Assembly (NCBI GenBank): GCA_016218155.1
Contig: JACREQ010000027.1
Coordinates: 1 to 48,219, forward strand
Origin: Bacteroidia bacterium
GTDB lineage: Bacteria; Bacteroidota; Bacteroidia; Bacteroidales; GWA2-32-17
Reading direction: 5' to 3'
Length of the DNA: 48,219 bases
In this document: piece after piece, positions 9,128 to 18,424 of the stretch
Layout of the letters: each line of letters opens with the position of its first letter
How positions within the stretch are numbered: the stretch's first letter is position 1
Notes under the pieces: generated by a model
The model's input: the letters and a program-made list of their open reading frames with translations, nothing else
Told to the model about the DNA's origin: nothing
The model's database searches: none
Made by a program: the position numbers and the translations under genes

Positions 9128-9155
9128 TTAGGGTGACCCTACGGGTGTACCCTAA
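9128..9155. promoter_or_regulatory. Nested palindrome upstream of the HTH operon
   Basis: Outer arms TTAGGGT (9128-9134) and ACCCTAA (9149-9155) are perfect inverted copies, and between them lie ACCC and GGGT, so four AGGGT/ACCCT words alternate in orientation within 28 bp. It is 49 bp upstream of the HTH gene start, next to a TTTG (minus strand, 9117-9120) that could be its -33 box. It is a likely operator, perhaps for the HTH protein itself. Confidence 0.55.
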
Positions 9156-9427
9156 ATTTATAAGTGACTGATATTCATGTTGAAAAAACAGTAAATAATC
9201 CTGATAAAATGAAAGTGTATTATATAACCATCAGAAATTTGTTGACCTTCAACCGGTAAATATTCAGTTTAAAGCTATTATTTATTATCTCAATACATTT
9301 TAAGTGATTTAAAATTCTAAATGCTTTGTATCTGCTTGTGAAACCATAAACAGCTTGTCGAATTTCATTAAAGTTTCATTGATTATTTTGTACGCTTTAA
9401 ATATTTTCCATGTGCAAAACGAAAAAA

Positions 9428-9565
9428 CCAGGCGATTTTTGGTAAACAAATTATAAAAATCATTGATAAACCGAATTTCAAAATGTACACTTTGTTTTTT
9501 TTCGGCAAATTCCAGAATCGCCCTAATAAAAAATCGAAAATTCCAGGCGATTTTTAAAAATCGCC
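9428..9565. repeat. CCAGGCGATTTTT repeats and a perfect 20-bp palindrome
   Basis: The word CCAGGCGATTTTT occurs at 9428-9440 and 9543-9555. At the second site it continues into the perfect 20-bp palindrome GGCGATTTTTAAAAATCGCC (9546-9565). A further AATCGCC lies near 9514. Repeated half-sites plus a full palindrome in non-coding DNA suggest a protein-binding locus, or a hairpin in RNA. Confidence 0.5.
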
Positions 9566-9730
9566 AAAATGAAATGATGAAATTCTCATTTTTCTCTATT
9601 ATTTCATGGTCGTCTTTCATTCACCAAAGGTAAAAACCAGAATGGGATTAAGAATTTTAAATAAAAAACTATATTTTTCTATTTTTTTTACCGTGTAAAC
9701 TGAAAAAAGAAATTACAAATGAGAAAAATA

Positions 9731-9778
9731 AAAAACCCCGCAGTTGTACTTATCGTTCATCCTGCGGGGCAATATCAA
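9731..9778. repeat. GC-rich hairpin, copy 1
   Basis: Arms CCCCGCAG (9736-9743) and CTGCGGGG (9762-9769) enclose an 18-base loop, with an A-run before the stem. The sequence around the first arm (AAAAACCCCGC, then GTTGTACTT) recurs in copy 2, 194 bp downstream. It resembles a REP-like or attenuator hairpin; as a terminator it lacks a clear T-run on the plus strand but has one on the minus strand. Confidence 0.5.
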
Positions 9779-9924
9779 CCTTTCTACAAAATATGAAAAA
9801 CAAATATACATAAATAAACAAACGAATTCAATTTTTATTTTTGAAAGATGAACTTTCTTGTTTTTTTACCGCCTTACAATTAATATTCTCAGTGTTTATA
9901 ATGGATTCAGACGAAATACTTATA

Positions 9925-9972
9925 AAAAACCCCGCTGTTGTACTTTTCAGTTCAACTGGCGGGGTAGTATTA
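9925..9972. repeat. GC-rich hairpin, copy 2
   Basis: Arms ACCCCGC (9929-9935) and GCGGGGT (9959-9965) are followed, as in copy 1, by a short AT stretch and AACCT. The stems and flanking words are shared while the loops differ, the sign of a structured element held by selection or copied as a unit. Confidence 0.5.
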
Positions 9973-10571
9973 ACCTATTTATAACAAATTATAACACTAA
10001 AGAATAAACGGTTTAAAATTGGATATATTGTTTTTTTTTACTTTAATTTTTTGCTGTTTCTGCTTTCATAGAATGATTTAGAAAAAATGATTTTTAGTTA
10101 TTTTATCCTTTTCAAGTGTGGAAAATTTAAAGAATACAATCTCAAAATCTAATTTATGAGGACAAAACTTTGATTTTTTAACTGAAGAACGTTTTAAAAC
10201 AAAGATAAAAATCTATTGGTCTTTAAATAACTATTATTCCAGTGTTCAAGTGTTCAAGTCTTTCAATCTTAAAACTACACAAAGTTATCATAAACTGCTT
10301 ATTGAATTTTATCAATTTTGGGATATTTTTTTAATTTTTATCAAAAAAATCAAGTTGTAGATTTTACTTAAAACCCTGTTATACAATGCATATTATTTAG
10401 ACTTAAAATATATTACAACAAATACGTATAATTATTCAATTCCTTTATTTATAAATTTATCTTAATTAAAATCAAGTAATACGATTGCAGTTATCACAAT
10501 TACAGGATATTGTAAGGCATTGTTTTGATTTTTCAATATTTTTTTATTACAAGCTTGGTATTTTATATTTT

Positions 10572-10621
10572 ACCAGTTAATCACTAAAACATGCCAGTTA
10601 CAAAGTATTGGTAGCCAGTTA
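10572..10621 (+). promoter_or_regulatory. Three CCAGTTA words at 21-bp spacing, LytTR-like operator
   Basis: (A/G)CCAGTTA occurs at 10572-10579, 10593-10600 and 10614-10621, exactly 21 bp apart and in the same orientation. Direct repeats of a roughly 9-bp word with GTT in the centre, two helical turns apart, are the known binding pattern of LytTR-domain response regulators. The last copy ends 39 bp before the -33 box of the promoter below, a typical activator position. No LytTR gene is present in the window. Confidence 0.55.
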
Positions 10622-10660
10622 TGGGATAACAACACCCATCTATAATTTTAAATATATGAA

Positions 10661-10692
10661 TTTGGATTTTGTAACTAACCTTTGTAAATTTG
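10661..10692 (+). promoter_or_regulatory. Promoter of the surface-protein cluster
   Basis: TTTG (10661-10664), a 20-base spacer and TAAATTTG (10685-10692) match the Bacteroidota housekeeping sigma consensus. Transcription would begin near 10699, leaving a leader of about 29 bases before the ATG at 10728. Confidence 0.65.
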
Positions 10693-10727
10693 GGAGTAAT
10701 GAAAAACAACTTAAAACTATATAACCT

Positions 10728-11138
10728 ATGAAAACATTGTTAATGTTTACTTTTGGATGTATTATTTCTTTCTTTTGTACAGCACAGGTGCAACTGATGG
10801 ACTTAAACGTAATGCCTTTGCAATCTGGTTCAAATACTGATTCTGTTCTGGTGCTTATACAATTAAAAATAAGTAACCCCGCCAATGCACAAAATATTCA
10901 TTTTCAGTTTGGATCTCAACATGATAATGGGGATGTGATTAATGAAAGTGCTTCTGTAATACTACAAGGTGCTGATTATTATACAAGTTTTAATGGGCGA
11001 CAGGAAATAATACAAAACCACGACACCCGCATATATTGCAAAATGAGTATGAGTCAATACAATACGTGGCAACATTTAACTGTATATGCTGCAATTCCGG
11101 GAGGTGGAAGCTCTAACCATTTATATCAAACACGATAA
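10728..11138 (+). CDS. Small secreted protein, 136 aa
   Basis: Residues 1-19 form a signal peptide (MKTLLMFTFGCIISFFCTAQ, cleavage near CTA-Q). The mature part (about 117 aa) has a beta-rich pattern, a single remaining Cys and no sorting domain. It is the first gene behind the promoter and is 22 bp upstream of the 2,420-aa protein, so the two are probably co-transcribed. No recognised domain; export to the periplasm or surface is inferred from the signal peptide. Confidence 0.8.
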   Translation: MKTLLMFTFGCIISFFCTAQVQLMDLNVMPLQSGSNTDSVLVLIQLKISNPANAQNIHFQFGSQHDNGDVINESASVILQGADYYTSFNGRQEIIQNHDTRIYCKMSMSQYNTWQHLTVYAAIPGGGSSNHLYQTR

Positions 11139-11160
11139 AATAACATAAAAGATAAATACT

Positions 11161-14100
11161 ATGAAAAAGATATTTTTCCTTTTAGCCGGAATATTCATGT
11201 TTATAATAAACATAAATGCTCAAACTATTTTTTATGTTATCAAACCAGGCGACTTCGACCCTTTTATATACCAATATAATTATATTGACAGTCTTTGCGA
11301 TACAACCATGTATGGAACGTTGCAGTGGGCTGAAAGAAAATCTCTTGACACGCCCGGACCATGCGAAATACGTTTTGCAATTCCCGGAGCAGGACCACAT
11401 ATTATATATTTAAATGGCTTTTTACCCGGAATAAATAAAAAGGTATATATAAATGGGACAACCCAACCCGGTTATCAGGTTGGAAACCCACAAATAATTT
11501 TAGACGGTCAAAATACAGTTGTGCAGGGACTTTTCTTTTATCATGCTAATGGCTCTATTATAGAGGGTCTTTATATTAAAAATGTGACTACACAGGGTAT
11601 TGGCATATCTGGAACAGATAGCTTAACGGTAAAAGACTGTATAATTAATCGGATTTTCAATGGAGCAAGCACTGATGCTGCTATGGGAATAGTAATAGTA
11701 AATTCATCATATAGTATTATTCAGGGAAATATTTTTGGAACAGATAATTTAAACTCTGTATTACCTATTGAAGATTATGGTATTTTCATGTGGCTATCTT
11801 CAAATAATTCAGTCATTGGTGGTACAGTAGCAGGCGAGTCAAACATTTTCAGAAATTGCGGATTTAGGGCAATTACTATTGGTGCTAATTGTATTTACAA
11901 TCGCATATCGGGAAATATTATTACAGATTGTCCAAATGCAATTTATCTTGGACCGGGTGCCAATTTAAATAAACCGTCTCCGGTAATAGTTTCAGCAACA
12001 ACAAATTTTATAACAGGAACATCAGAATCAGGAGATATAATTGAAATATTTGGTAGTACAGGAAATGAAAATGCAAATGAATACTTCACCATTACTCAAA
12101 CAGATATAAATGGTAATTGGTCAACTTCTTTAAGTACATCTTTTAGTTATATTATTGCTACAGCTACAGATAATAGCAATAATTCTTCTATGCTTTCTGC
12201 TTCTTTTCAGAAACAAACAATAACAACAAAATTGATTAGCTCTGATTGTGGATTAACAAATGTTGCATTCAATCAAGATCTAACATCAGAAATAATTTCT
12301 GGAGCTGAAAAATATGAGTTTTTTGTTGAGAATAATGATTTAGTTTTTTCTGAAAGTATAACTAAAGGCACAAATGTTTTTAATTTACTTGAAGTATCGG
12401 ATAATATTCAATATAATACTGATTATTCTATTTCAGTTAGAACAATAATGGATAATGACACTAGTGAATGGGGAGAAGTCTGTTTCATTACTACATGGAA
12501 AGAAGAGAAATTTAATGATATTGAAACCATCAGCGAGTTTACGTTACAAAGTAATCCTGAAATAAAGGAAGAAATCGATTATAAAAATCAAATAATTCAA
12601 AATTATATTAATGAAAAATCGACTTATTCTGGTCCCAAAAGCACGATAAATTATGTTATACCTGTAGTCGTTCATGTAATTCATAGCGGAGAACCATATG
12701 GTACAAACCCAAATATTTCGTATGCTCAGATTCAGAATCAAATCACCGCTCTAAATCAAAAATATGCAGGTGTTTATAGTATTTTTAATGGAACTGAAGA
12801 TGTAACAATAAGTTTTTGCTTAGCAAGTAATTTACCAGTCGGCACTTCTGAAGTATGGGCAATTGGACCCGGCGGAAATGAATATGGAGTAACACGTAGA
12901 AACTCAACACTTACAAATCATGATTTTAATCCCACTGATGCAAATCAATTATTTAATTTAATTCATTTTCCTATAGATCAATATCTTAACATTTGGATTG
13001 TTTCAGCTATAGAACCAAATGGAGCAGGTATTTATCAGGGATATGCTCCGCAACCATTACAGTCTAATTTGAATATTTGGGAGTTAGATGGTATTGTAAT
13101 GAGGAGTACTGTTTTTGGAAGTGATCCAAGTTTTACATTTGGTTATGATCTATATCCTAATAGAAGAGAAGGAGAAATATTAGCTCATGAGGTCGGGCAT
13201 TATTTAGATGTAATTCATGTTTTTGAGTCTGGTACGTGTGCTGGCAGTAATCCAGCAACTTGTCAAACTGAAGGAGATAATGTTTGTGATACTCCTCCAT
13301 GTATGGAACCTGCAAGTACTTCATGGTGTTCTGATCCTAACCAAAATACTTGTACAGAAACACCATCTGGACTTGATCCAATTCATAATTATATGTATAA
13401 GGCTTGGGACTTTTGTTGGACTGAATTTACAACTGGTCAAATAGAGAGGATGATTTCATGCATTGATCTATTAAGACCCAATCTAGTTACAGAGCAAAAT
13501 CTTATTTATACTGGGGTAATTAATCCTAATGGATGCATGTCACCTGTTTTAGCAGCATATTTTGATAATCCCTCAATGTCATGTGTGGGTACAAATGTTC
13601 AATTTAATTCGGTTCTTGATGATCCAGGCGTTATAGTTAATAGTTGGATATGGGATTTTGGAGATGGAACAAATAATACAACAGATACAGATCCTGTTCA
13701 CATTTATAATGTAGCAGGTGTATATAATGTTATATTAACTGCAATAAATGGTGGAAATACTGTAGTAGAGTCATCATCTATTTACATTTCACCATGTACA
13801 AATATAAATCTTTCACAAGCAAATTGGATATTTGGAAGATATTGTGCTTTAGATTTCCAATCAGGCTTGCCAGTTGTTTCTAATGTAGCATTAACCAATA
13901 ATACAATTTATAGTGTTGAATCAGCAATAACAGAAAGTGACCCCTTAACAGGAGAACTTGTTTTCTATGCAAGTGGTGAACATGTTTGGAATCGTTTTCA
14001 CATTGAAATACCATTAGTTGGGGGTCAACCGTTAGGTGGTCATATAAGTTCAAGCCAAATGGTTTCTGTTCCATTTCCAAACCATGCAAATCAATTTTTT

Positions 14101-17100
14101 TTAATAATGCCAAGAGCTTCAGAACAAGCTTATAATGGAATTAGATATGCATTAGTAGATGCCAATGGTACAGGTAATCTTTTATCGCAAAATCAAATAT
14201 TAAGTCTATTTCCAGGAGTTACACAAATGTCTGAAGTTATTACATGTGTACCTCACTGTAATGGAATTGATTATTGGGTAATTACACATGGACATTCTAA
14301 TGACGGTCGTTTTTTTGTTTATCTGGTAACAGAAAATGGAGTCTCAAATCCTTTGAATTTTTCTTTGCAATCACCTGTATCTTACGGCCCATTTTTATTA
14401 AAAGGAACAGTAGGGCAACTAAAAGCTTCTCCTAATGGTGAGTTTTTAGCATTGACTATTCAGGGAGTAGGAAGTCCTAATGGTTGTGGTTTGTACCATT
14501 TTAATAATTCTACAGGTGAAATTGCTAGTATATGGGAAAAAACAGGTTTATATTACTCTTGTTCATTTGATCATAGCTCTACATATCTTTATGCAACATT
14601 TGGAAGTTCATGGCCACCAACTCAATTATTTCAATATGACTTACTTGGAAATCCTTTATTAGTGGCTCAGAATAGTACAAATCCATATAGAAGAATGGGG
14701 CTTGGTCCAGATAACAATATATACATAAATAAATTTAATACTAATAACATGCACGTTATTATGAATTCTAATACTCCAACTCCAGTTTATATGCCTGATT
14801 TTATTAACTTTTCATCTGTCAGCACCCTGTTAATGCCGATATCAAGTGTTCCAAATATGATTGATGCCGTTAAACCTGCTCCATCTAATCCTGATTTTAC
14901 AGTTGCAGTTTCCTCTAATTGCATTGATGTTACTGTTGATGCAGATGATTGTTTTGATGGCTACTACCATATATGGAATTTCGGAGATGGTACAATAACA
15001 ACCCAGAACCCAGGAAATGTTCCACTTCTTAATCATTCATACTCTACTAACGGTAATTTTACAATTACACTTGATTTAGCTTATTATAATTCCATAACTG
15101 GGTACCAAATTGTGTATTCTATTCAACATAATGTATATATAGGAGTCCCTATTGTTAATATATCAGGGATAAATACAGCATGTCTGGGTTCAGAAACACA
15201 TTACAACGCTAATAATTCAGGTGTATGGGCAATAACGAGCGGTTCTGGTAACTTTGTTGGCCCTAACAGCGGTGATAATGTAACTGTTATTTGGAGCAGC
15301 ACCGGAACGAATTCTCTTTCTTTAACCGTTACCGATCCGTTAAGTAACTGTAGTGGAACAGATAATATTGTAGTACAGGTATTTCCTGTACCTGTTGTTT
15401 CTTACACTAATGGTAATTCATGTAATGGAATATGTAATGGTAGTATTTCAATAAATGCTTCCGGTGGAACTCCACCTTATTCATATTACTGGAATAATGG
15501 TTTAACAGGATCTAACTATAATAATCTTTGTTCAGGCACTTATGATATTCTAGTAAGCGATGCAAATTGTAGCGCAAATCCTATTTCAATTAATTTATTA
15601 GATTATCCTGCTCCCATAATAACTCTTGTAAATATAACTCCATCTGACCCATGCATACCAACCTGTAATGGCTCTATTGACATTTCTGTTTCAGGAGGTG
15701 GAGCACCCTATACATATCAATGGGGTGATGGAGAAAACCCGCCTTTCCCAATTACACAAGATTTAAATAACGCATGTGTAAACACTTATATGGTATTTGT
15801 TACAAATAGCTTTGGATGTACTGCAATGGGAACATTTTCTGTTCCGTTACCGTTAAATTATCAAACTATTACTTCTATTTCTGGAATAACCCAATCAGGA
15901 ACTACTACAATTGTAAATGGTAGTTGCACAATTCCATTTGGAAGTACTTTTGAAATTCCGGGTCAATTAACAATAAATGCACTTAGTACTTTAATAGTAG
16001 ATGGAACTTTGAGATTTACATCTGGCAAGAAATTATTTGTGAGTCCTAGAGCATCACTAGTTGTTAGCAGCACAGGAGTATTAACATCTAATACTGTTTG
16101 TCCGGCATTATGGTATGGCGTGTGGGCTGTAAAATCAACAACAGCATTACCTCATACTGTAATTGACATTAATTATGGAACAATCGAAAATGCTACAACA
16201 GGAATTTATGCTTCAGGATGGGTTCGTGTTAATTCTCTGGGCGGAACATATAATAACAACAGACAATCCATTTATTTGGTCAATTCTCGTACTGAATTTA
16301 CAGGTATGCATGATATTTCACTTAATAATTTTAACACTACTTCTGCATCAATGGTGATTCCTTATGCTCAGTTGACGTTAAATAATGCACATTTAGTTAA
16401 AATTTCTACGAATATTTTCACTAATTTTAATTCATTATCATCAACGGGTTCTCCTGTAGGTCGTGGTATTGGAATTAATGTTATTGGAACAAATAATCAG
16501 ATTTATAATGTTAGTTCATGTACGTTCTCAGGCTTGCAATATGGTATAAAGGCCGATTACATGATTGATGTTGATAATAATACTTTTAACAATAATAACC
16601 GTGGTGTATTAATTGAAAATACCAACTCATCCGGTTCAAAAATTATTCATAATACTTTTGATGGGAATAAGTATTTTAACAATAATGATATAAATACCTA
16701 TCCGTGGGGCATAGGTTTGCAGAATTGCCCAAATGTTACTGTAGAACGGAATACTGTGATAAATGGATTTATTGGAATTGGTTTAATTAATAATTCTACC
16801 AATGTTAACATTATTTACAATAATGAGATTTATGGTAATAGTGTTGGTCTTGGAGCCTACATGAAAAACAATATGAAACTCACTTGTAACGACTTTGTTA
16901 AACCTTCTCCATCAGGATTAGCAAGCACAAATCCCATTAATTTTAACACAAAAGATATAATTGTTAATGCAGGGTCGTTATTTATTAATCAGGATCAGGC
17001 ATATTGGGCTATAAATCTAGGGATAAGTATCAATTCACACAACCGTTTTACAAAAGGTAAAGATCTTAGTTCGTCACCAGAATATGCGCTTAAATTCAAA

Positions 17101-18423
17101 ATTAAAAATCCTAATCCTATAACATATTATCAGTATTATTTTGGAGCTTATAATCCTACACCTGGAGGTATAAATGATCTTACACGAAATACCCCATTAC
17201 CTACTTCCTCTGTTCCATACATTACTAATATTGGAAACATTGCCTTGCCTTGGGATAGTTCAACATATTGCAAACCTATAGTCCTGACTTTAAAATCTGT
17301 TCATTCATCACTTACTCAGATTGATTCTTTAAAAGATATTGCAGAAAATCAGTTGAATTATTATAATGAAATTGTTGATAATGGAAATACCGATTATTTT
17401 TTGTCATTAATTGAAAATCTAAGACCTAATAATTTCAACAGTTCATATGCTATACTTATGAATGCTTCGCCTTATCTTTCAGATTCGGTTCTTATAGCAT
17501 TTATGACAAATCCTATAAACAAGCCACCACAGAAAACAAATCTTGTACTTGCCAACTCACCTTTGCCTAATAAGGTGCGTTCTTATATTAATCAGATGAA
17601 TGTTAATAATCATTTTAAATTGGTAATGTGGGCTGCTCAAAATGGAAATAATCTGCGAGAGAATATCGAAAACAGTATTGCAAATAATAACTTTGGAATA
17701 GACAGTAAATTCGGAATGGTTTTAACAACCGTATTGAACGATTCATTATACGGTTCTTCAGTTGTTGATTCTGTACTGACTTACGTTCTACAAAGTGGTA
17801 CGTTAAATGAAAGACTTATTACTAACCCTGTTTTTATCGGAAAAGAAAAGTATTCCGATGCACAATCTAACTTAAATAGTATCTCTTCATTGAATAATAC
17901 AACTGATTTTCAGATTGATGATTTTATTCAATTACAGCAATTCGAAATACAATTATGTCAGGCTCCCGATTCTGTCAGGAAATCGCTGATTCAGCAAAAC
18001 GAATCGTGGATAAGCGATATTGCTGCAAATCCTTCACATTTCTGCCAATCATCGGGCTTAAGTCTATTGGAAGAATTATATGATACCACTTTTGCAAGAG
18101 CTATTGATTTAGGAGATGATTTTTCGGGAAGATATATACCTGTAAAGCAGGAAGAAACGGTTGAGGAAACAGGATGTGTTTTTATTATTAACCCTAATCC
18201 TGCCAACGAAATAATCAGTGTTCTGTTAAATCCTGAAGAAATAACAGGCGAAGAAACAATTTCGATTTACAATTCGGAAGGAAAGAAAGTGAAATTTATT
18301 ACAGCCGAGAAAAACAGGGGTTTGTATATTATTGATGTAAGCAATCTTATAAAAGGTAATTACATTGTTGATTTAGAAAATAAAGGAGTAATTTTATGTG
18401 CCCAAAAATTAATTGTCGAATAA
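11161..18423 (+). CDS. Giant secreted M43-type metalloprotease with beta-helix, PKD, SprB and T9SS domains
   Basis: This 2,420-aa surface protein starts with a signal peptide (1-21, ending NINAQ). A right-handed beta-helix follows at about 105-275. A metallopeptidase of the M43 (pappalysin/cytophagalysin) type begins near 500, with HEVGHYLDVIH (His676, Glu677, His680, His686) and a Met-turn (HNYM, Met745). Next come a PKD domain (about 798-880, WDFGDGT), a propeller-like domain (about 885-1240), a second PKD (about 1240-1330), two SprB-type repeats (about 1410-1480 and 1485-1562), a second beta-helix (about 1640-1900), a helical region, and a T9SS type A sorting domain (about 2340-2420, INPNPANE). 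It should be exported and anchored by T9SS. In HExxHxxGxxH the usual Gly is Asp683. The protein may act as an adhesin as well as, or instead of, a protease. Confidence 0.9.
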   Translation: MKKIFFLLAGIFMFIININAQTIFYVIKPGDFDPFIYQYNYIDSLCDTTMYGTLQWAERKSLDTPGPCEIRFAIPGAGPHIIYLNGFLPGINKKVYINGTTQPGYQVGNPQIILDGQNTVVQGLFFYHANGSIIEGLYIKNVTTQGIGISGTDSLTVKDCIINRIFNGASTDAAMGIVIVNSSYSIIQGNIFGTDNLNSVLPIEDYGIFMWLSSNNSVIGGTVAGESNIFRNCGFRAITIGANCIYNRISGNIITDCPNAIYLGPGANLNKPSPVIVSATTNFITGTSESGDIIEIFGSTGNENANEYFTITQTDINGNWSTSLSTSFSYIIATATDNSNNSSMLSASFQKQTITTKLISSDCGLTNVAFNQDLTSEIISGAEKYEFFVENNDLVFSESITKGTNVFNLLEVSDNIQYNTDYSISVRTIMDNDTSEWGEVCFITTWKEEKFNDIETISEFTLQSNPEIKEEIDYKNQIIQNYINEKSTYSGPKSTINYVIPVVVHVIHSGEPYGTNPNISYAQIQNQITALNQKYAGVYSIFNGTEDVTISFCLASNLPVGTSEVWAIGPGGNEYGVTRRNSTLTNHDFNPTDANQLFNLIHFPIDQYLNIWIVSAIEPNGAGIYQGYAPQPLQSNLNIWELDGIVMRSTVFGSDPSFTFGYDLYPNRREGEILAHEVGHYLDVIHVFESGTCAGSNPATCQTEGDNVCDTPPCMEPASTSWCSDPNQNTCTETPSGLDPIHNYMYKAWDFCWTEFTTGQIERMISCIDLLRPNLVTEQNLIYTGVINPNGCMSPVLAAYFDNPSMSCVGTNVQFNSVLDDPGVIVNSWIWDFGDGTNNTTDTDPVHIYNVAGVYNVILTAINGGNTVVESSSIYISPCTNINLSQANWIFGRYCALDFQSGLPVVSNVALTNNTIYSVESAITESDPLTGELVFYASGEHVWNRFHIEIPLVGGQPLGGHISSSQMVSVPFPNHANQFFLIMPRASEQAYNGIRYALVDANGTGNLLSQNQILSLFPGVTQMSEVITCVPHCNGIDYWVITHGHSNDGRFFVYLVTENGVSNPLNFSLQSPVSYGPFLLKGTVGQLKASPNGEFLALTIQGVGSPNGCGLYHFNNSTGEIASIWEKTGLYYSCSFDHSSTYLYATFGSSWPPTQLFQYDLLGNPLLVAQNSTNPYRRMGLGPDNNIYINKFNTNNMHVIMNSNTPTPVYMPDFINFSSVSTLLMPISSVPNMIDAVKPAPSNPDFTVAVSSNCIDVTVDADDCFDGYYHIWNFGDGTITTQNPGNVPLLNHSYSTNGNFTITLDLAYYNSITGYQIVYSIQHNVYIGVPIVNISGINTACLGSETHYNANNSGVWAITSGSGNFVGPNSGDNVTVIWSSTGTNSLSLTVTDPLSNCSGTDNIVVQVFPVPVVSYTNGNSCNGICNGSISINASGGTPPYSYYWNNGLTGSNYNNLCSGTYDILVSDANCSANPISINLLDYPAPIITLVNITPSDPCIPTCNGSIDISVSGGGAPYTYQWGDGENPPFPITQDLNNACVNTYMVFVTNSFGCTAMGTFSVPLPLNYQTITSISGITQSGTTTIVNGSCTIPFGSTFEIPGQLTINALSTLIVDGTLRFTSGKKLFVSPRASLVVSSTGVLTSNTVCPALWYGVWAVKSTTALPHTVIDINYGTIENATTGIYASGWVRVNSLGGTYNNNRQSIYLVNSRTEFTGMHDISLNNFNTTSASMVIPYAQLTLNNAHLVKISTNIFTNFNSLSSTGSPVGRGIGINVIGTNNQIYNVSSCTFSGLQYGIKADYMIDVDNNTFNNNNRGVLIENTNSSGSKIIHNTFDGNKYFNNNDINTYPWGIGLQNCPNVTVERNTVINGFIGIGLINNSTNVNIIYNNEIYGNSVGLGAYMKNNMKLTCNDFVKPSPSGLASTNPINFNTKDIIVNAGSLFINQDQAYWAINLGISINSHNRFTKGKDLSSSPEYALKFKIKNPNPITYYQYYFGAYNPTPGGINDLTRNTPLPTSSVPYITNIGNIALPWDSSTYCKPIVLTLKSVHSSLTQIDSLKDIAENQLNYYNEIVDNGNTDYFLSLIENLRPNNFNSSYAILMNASPYLSDSVLIAFMTNPINKPPQKTNLVLANSPLPNKVRSYINQMNVNNHFKLVMWAAQNGNNLRENIENSIANNNFGIDSKFGMVLTTVLNDSLYGSSVVDSVLTYVLQSGTLNERLITNPVFIGKEKYSDAQSNLNSISSLNNTTDFQIDDFIQLQQFEIQLCQAPDSVRKSLIQQNESWISDIAANPSHFCQSSGLSLLEELYDTTFARAIDLGDDFSGRYIPVKQEETVEETGCVFIINPNPANEIISVLLNPEEITGEETISIYNSEGKKVKFITAEKNRGLYIIDVSNLIKGNYIVDLENKGVILCAQKLIVE

Positions 18424-18424
18424 A

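Larger units (their letters stand above)
9171..10571. other. AT-rich gene-poor stretch
   Basis: About 1.4 kb without a convincing gene separates the integration module from the surface-protein cargo. It contains the GGCGATTTTT repeats, two related GC-rich hairpins and a small two-copy repeat of GTGTTCAA (10242-10257). The rest is AT-rich sequence with many stops in all frames. The only sizeable frame (9309-9620, minus) overlaps the repeats and looks spurious. I see no tRNA, riboswitch or replication-initiator gene. Confidence 0.6.

Noticed and set aside
9309-9620. Minus-strand 103-aa frame
   Set aside because: It overlaps the GGCGATTTTT repeats and the perfect palindrome, is unusually Phe/Ile rich, and has no neighbour or start signal to support it.
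9731-9972. IS200/IS605 ends or a small IS
   Set aside because: The twin hairpins have no transposase gene or recognisable terminal arrangement between or beside them.
9171-10571. Replication origin of a plasmid
   Set aside because: AT-rich DNA and repeats are present, but no initiator or partition gene is nearby.
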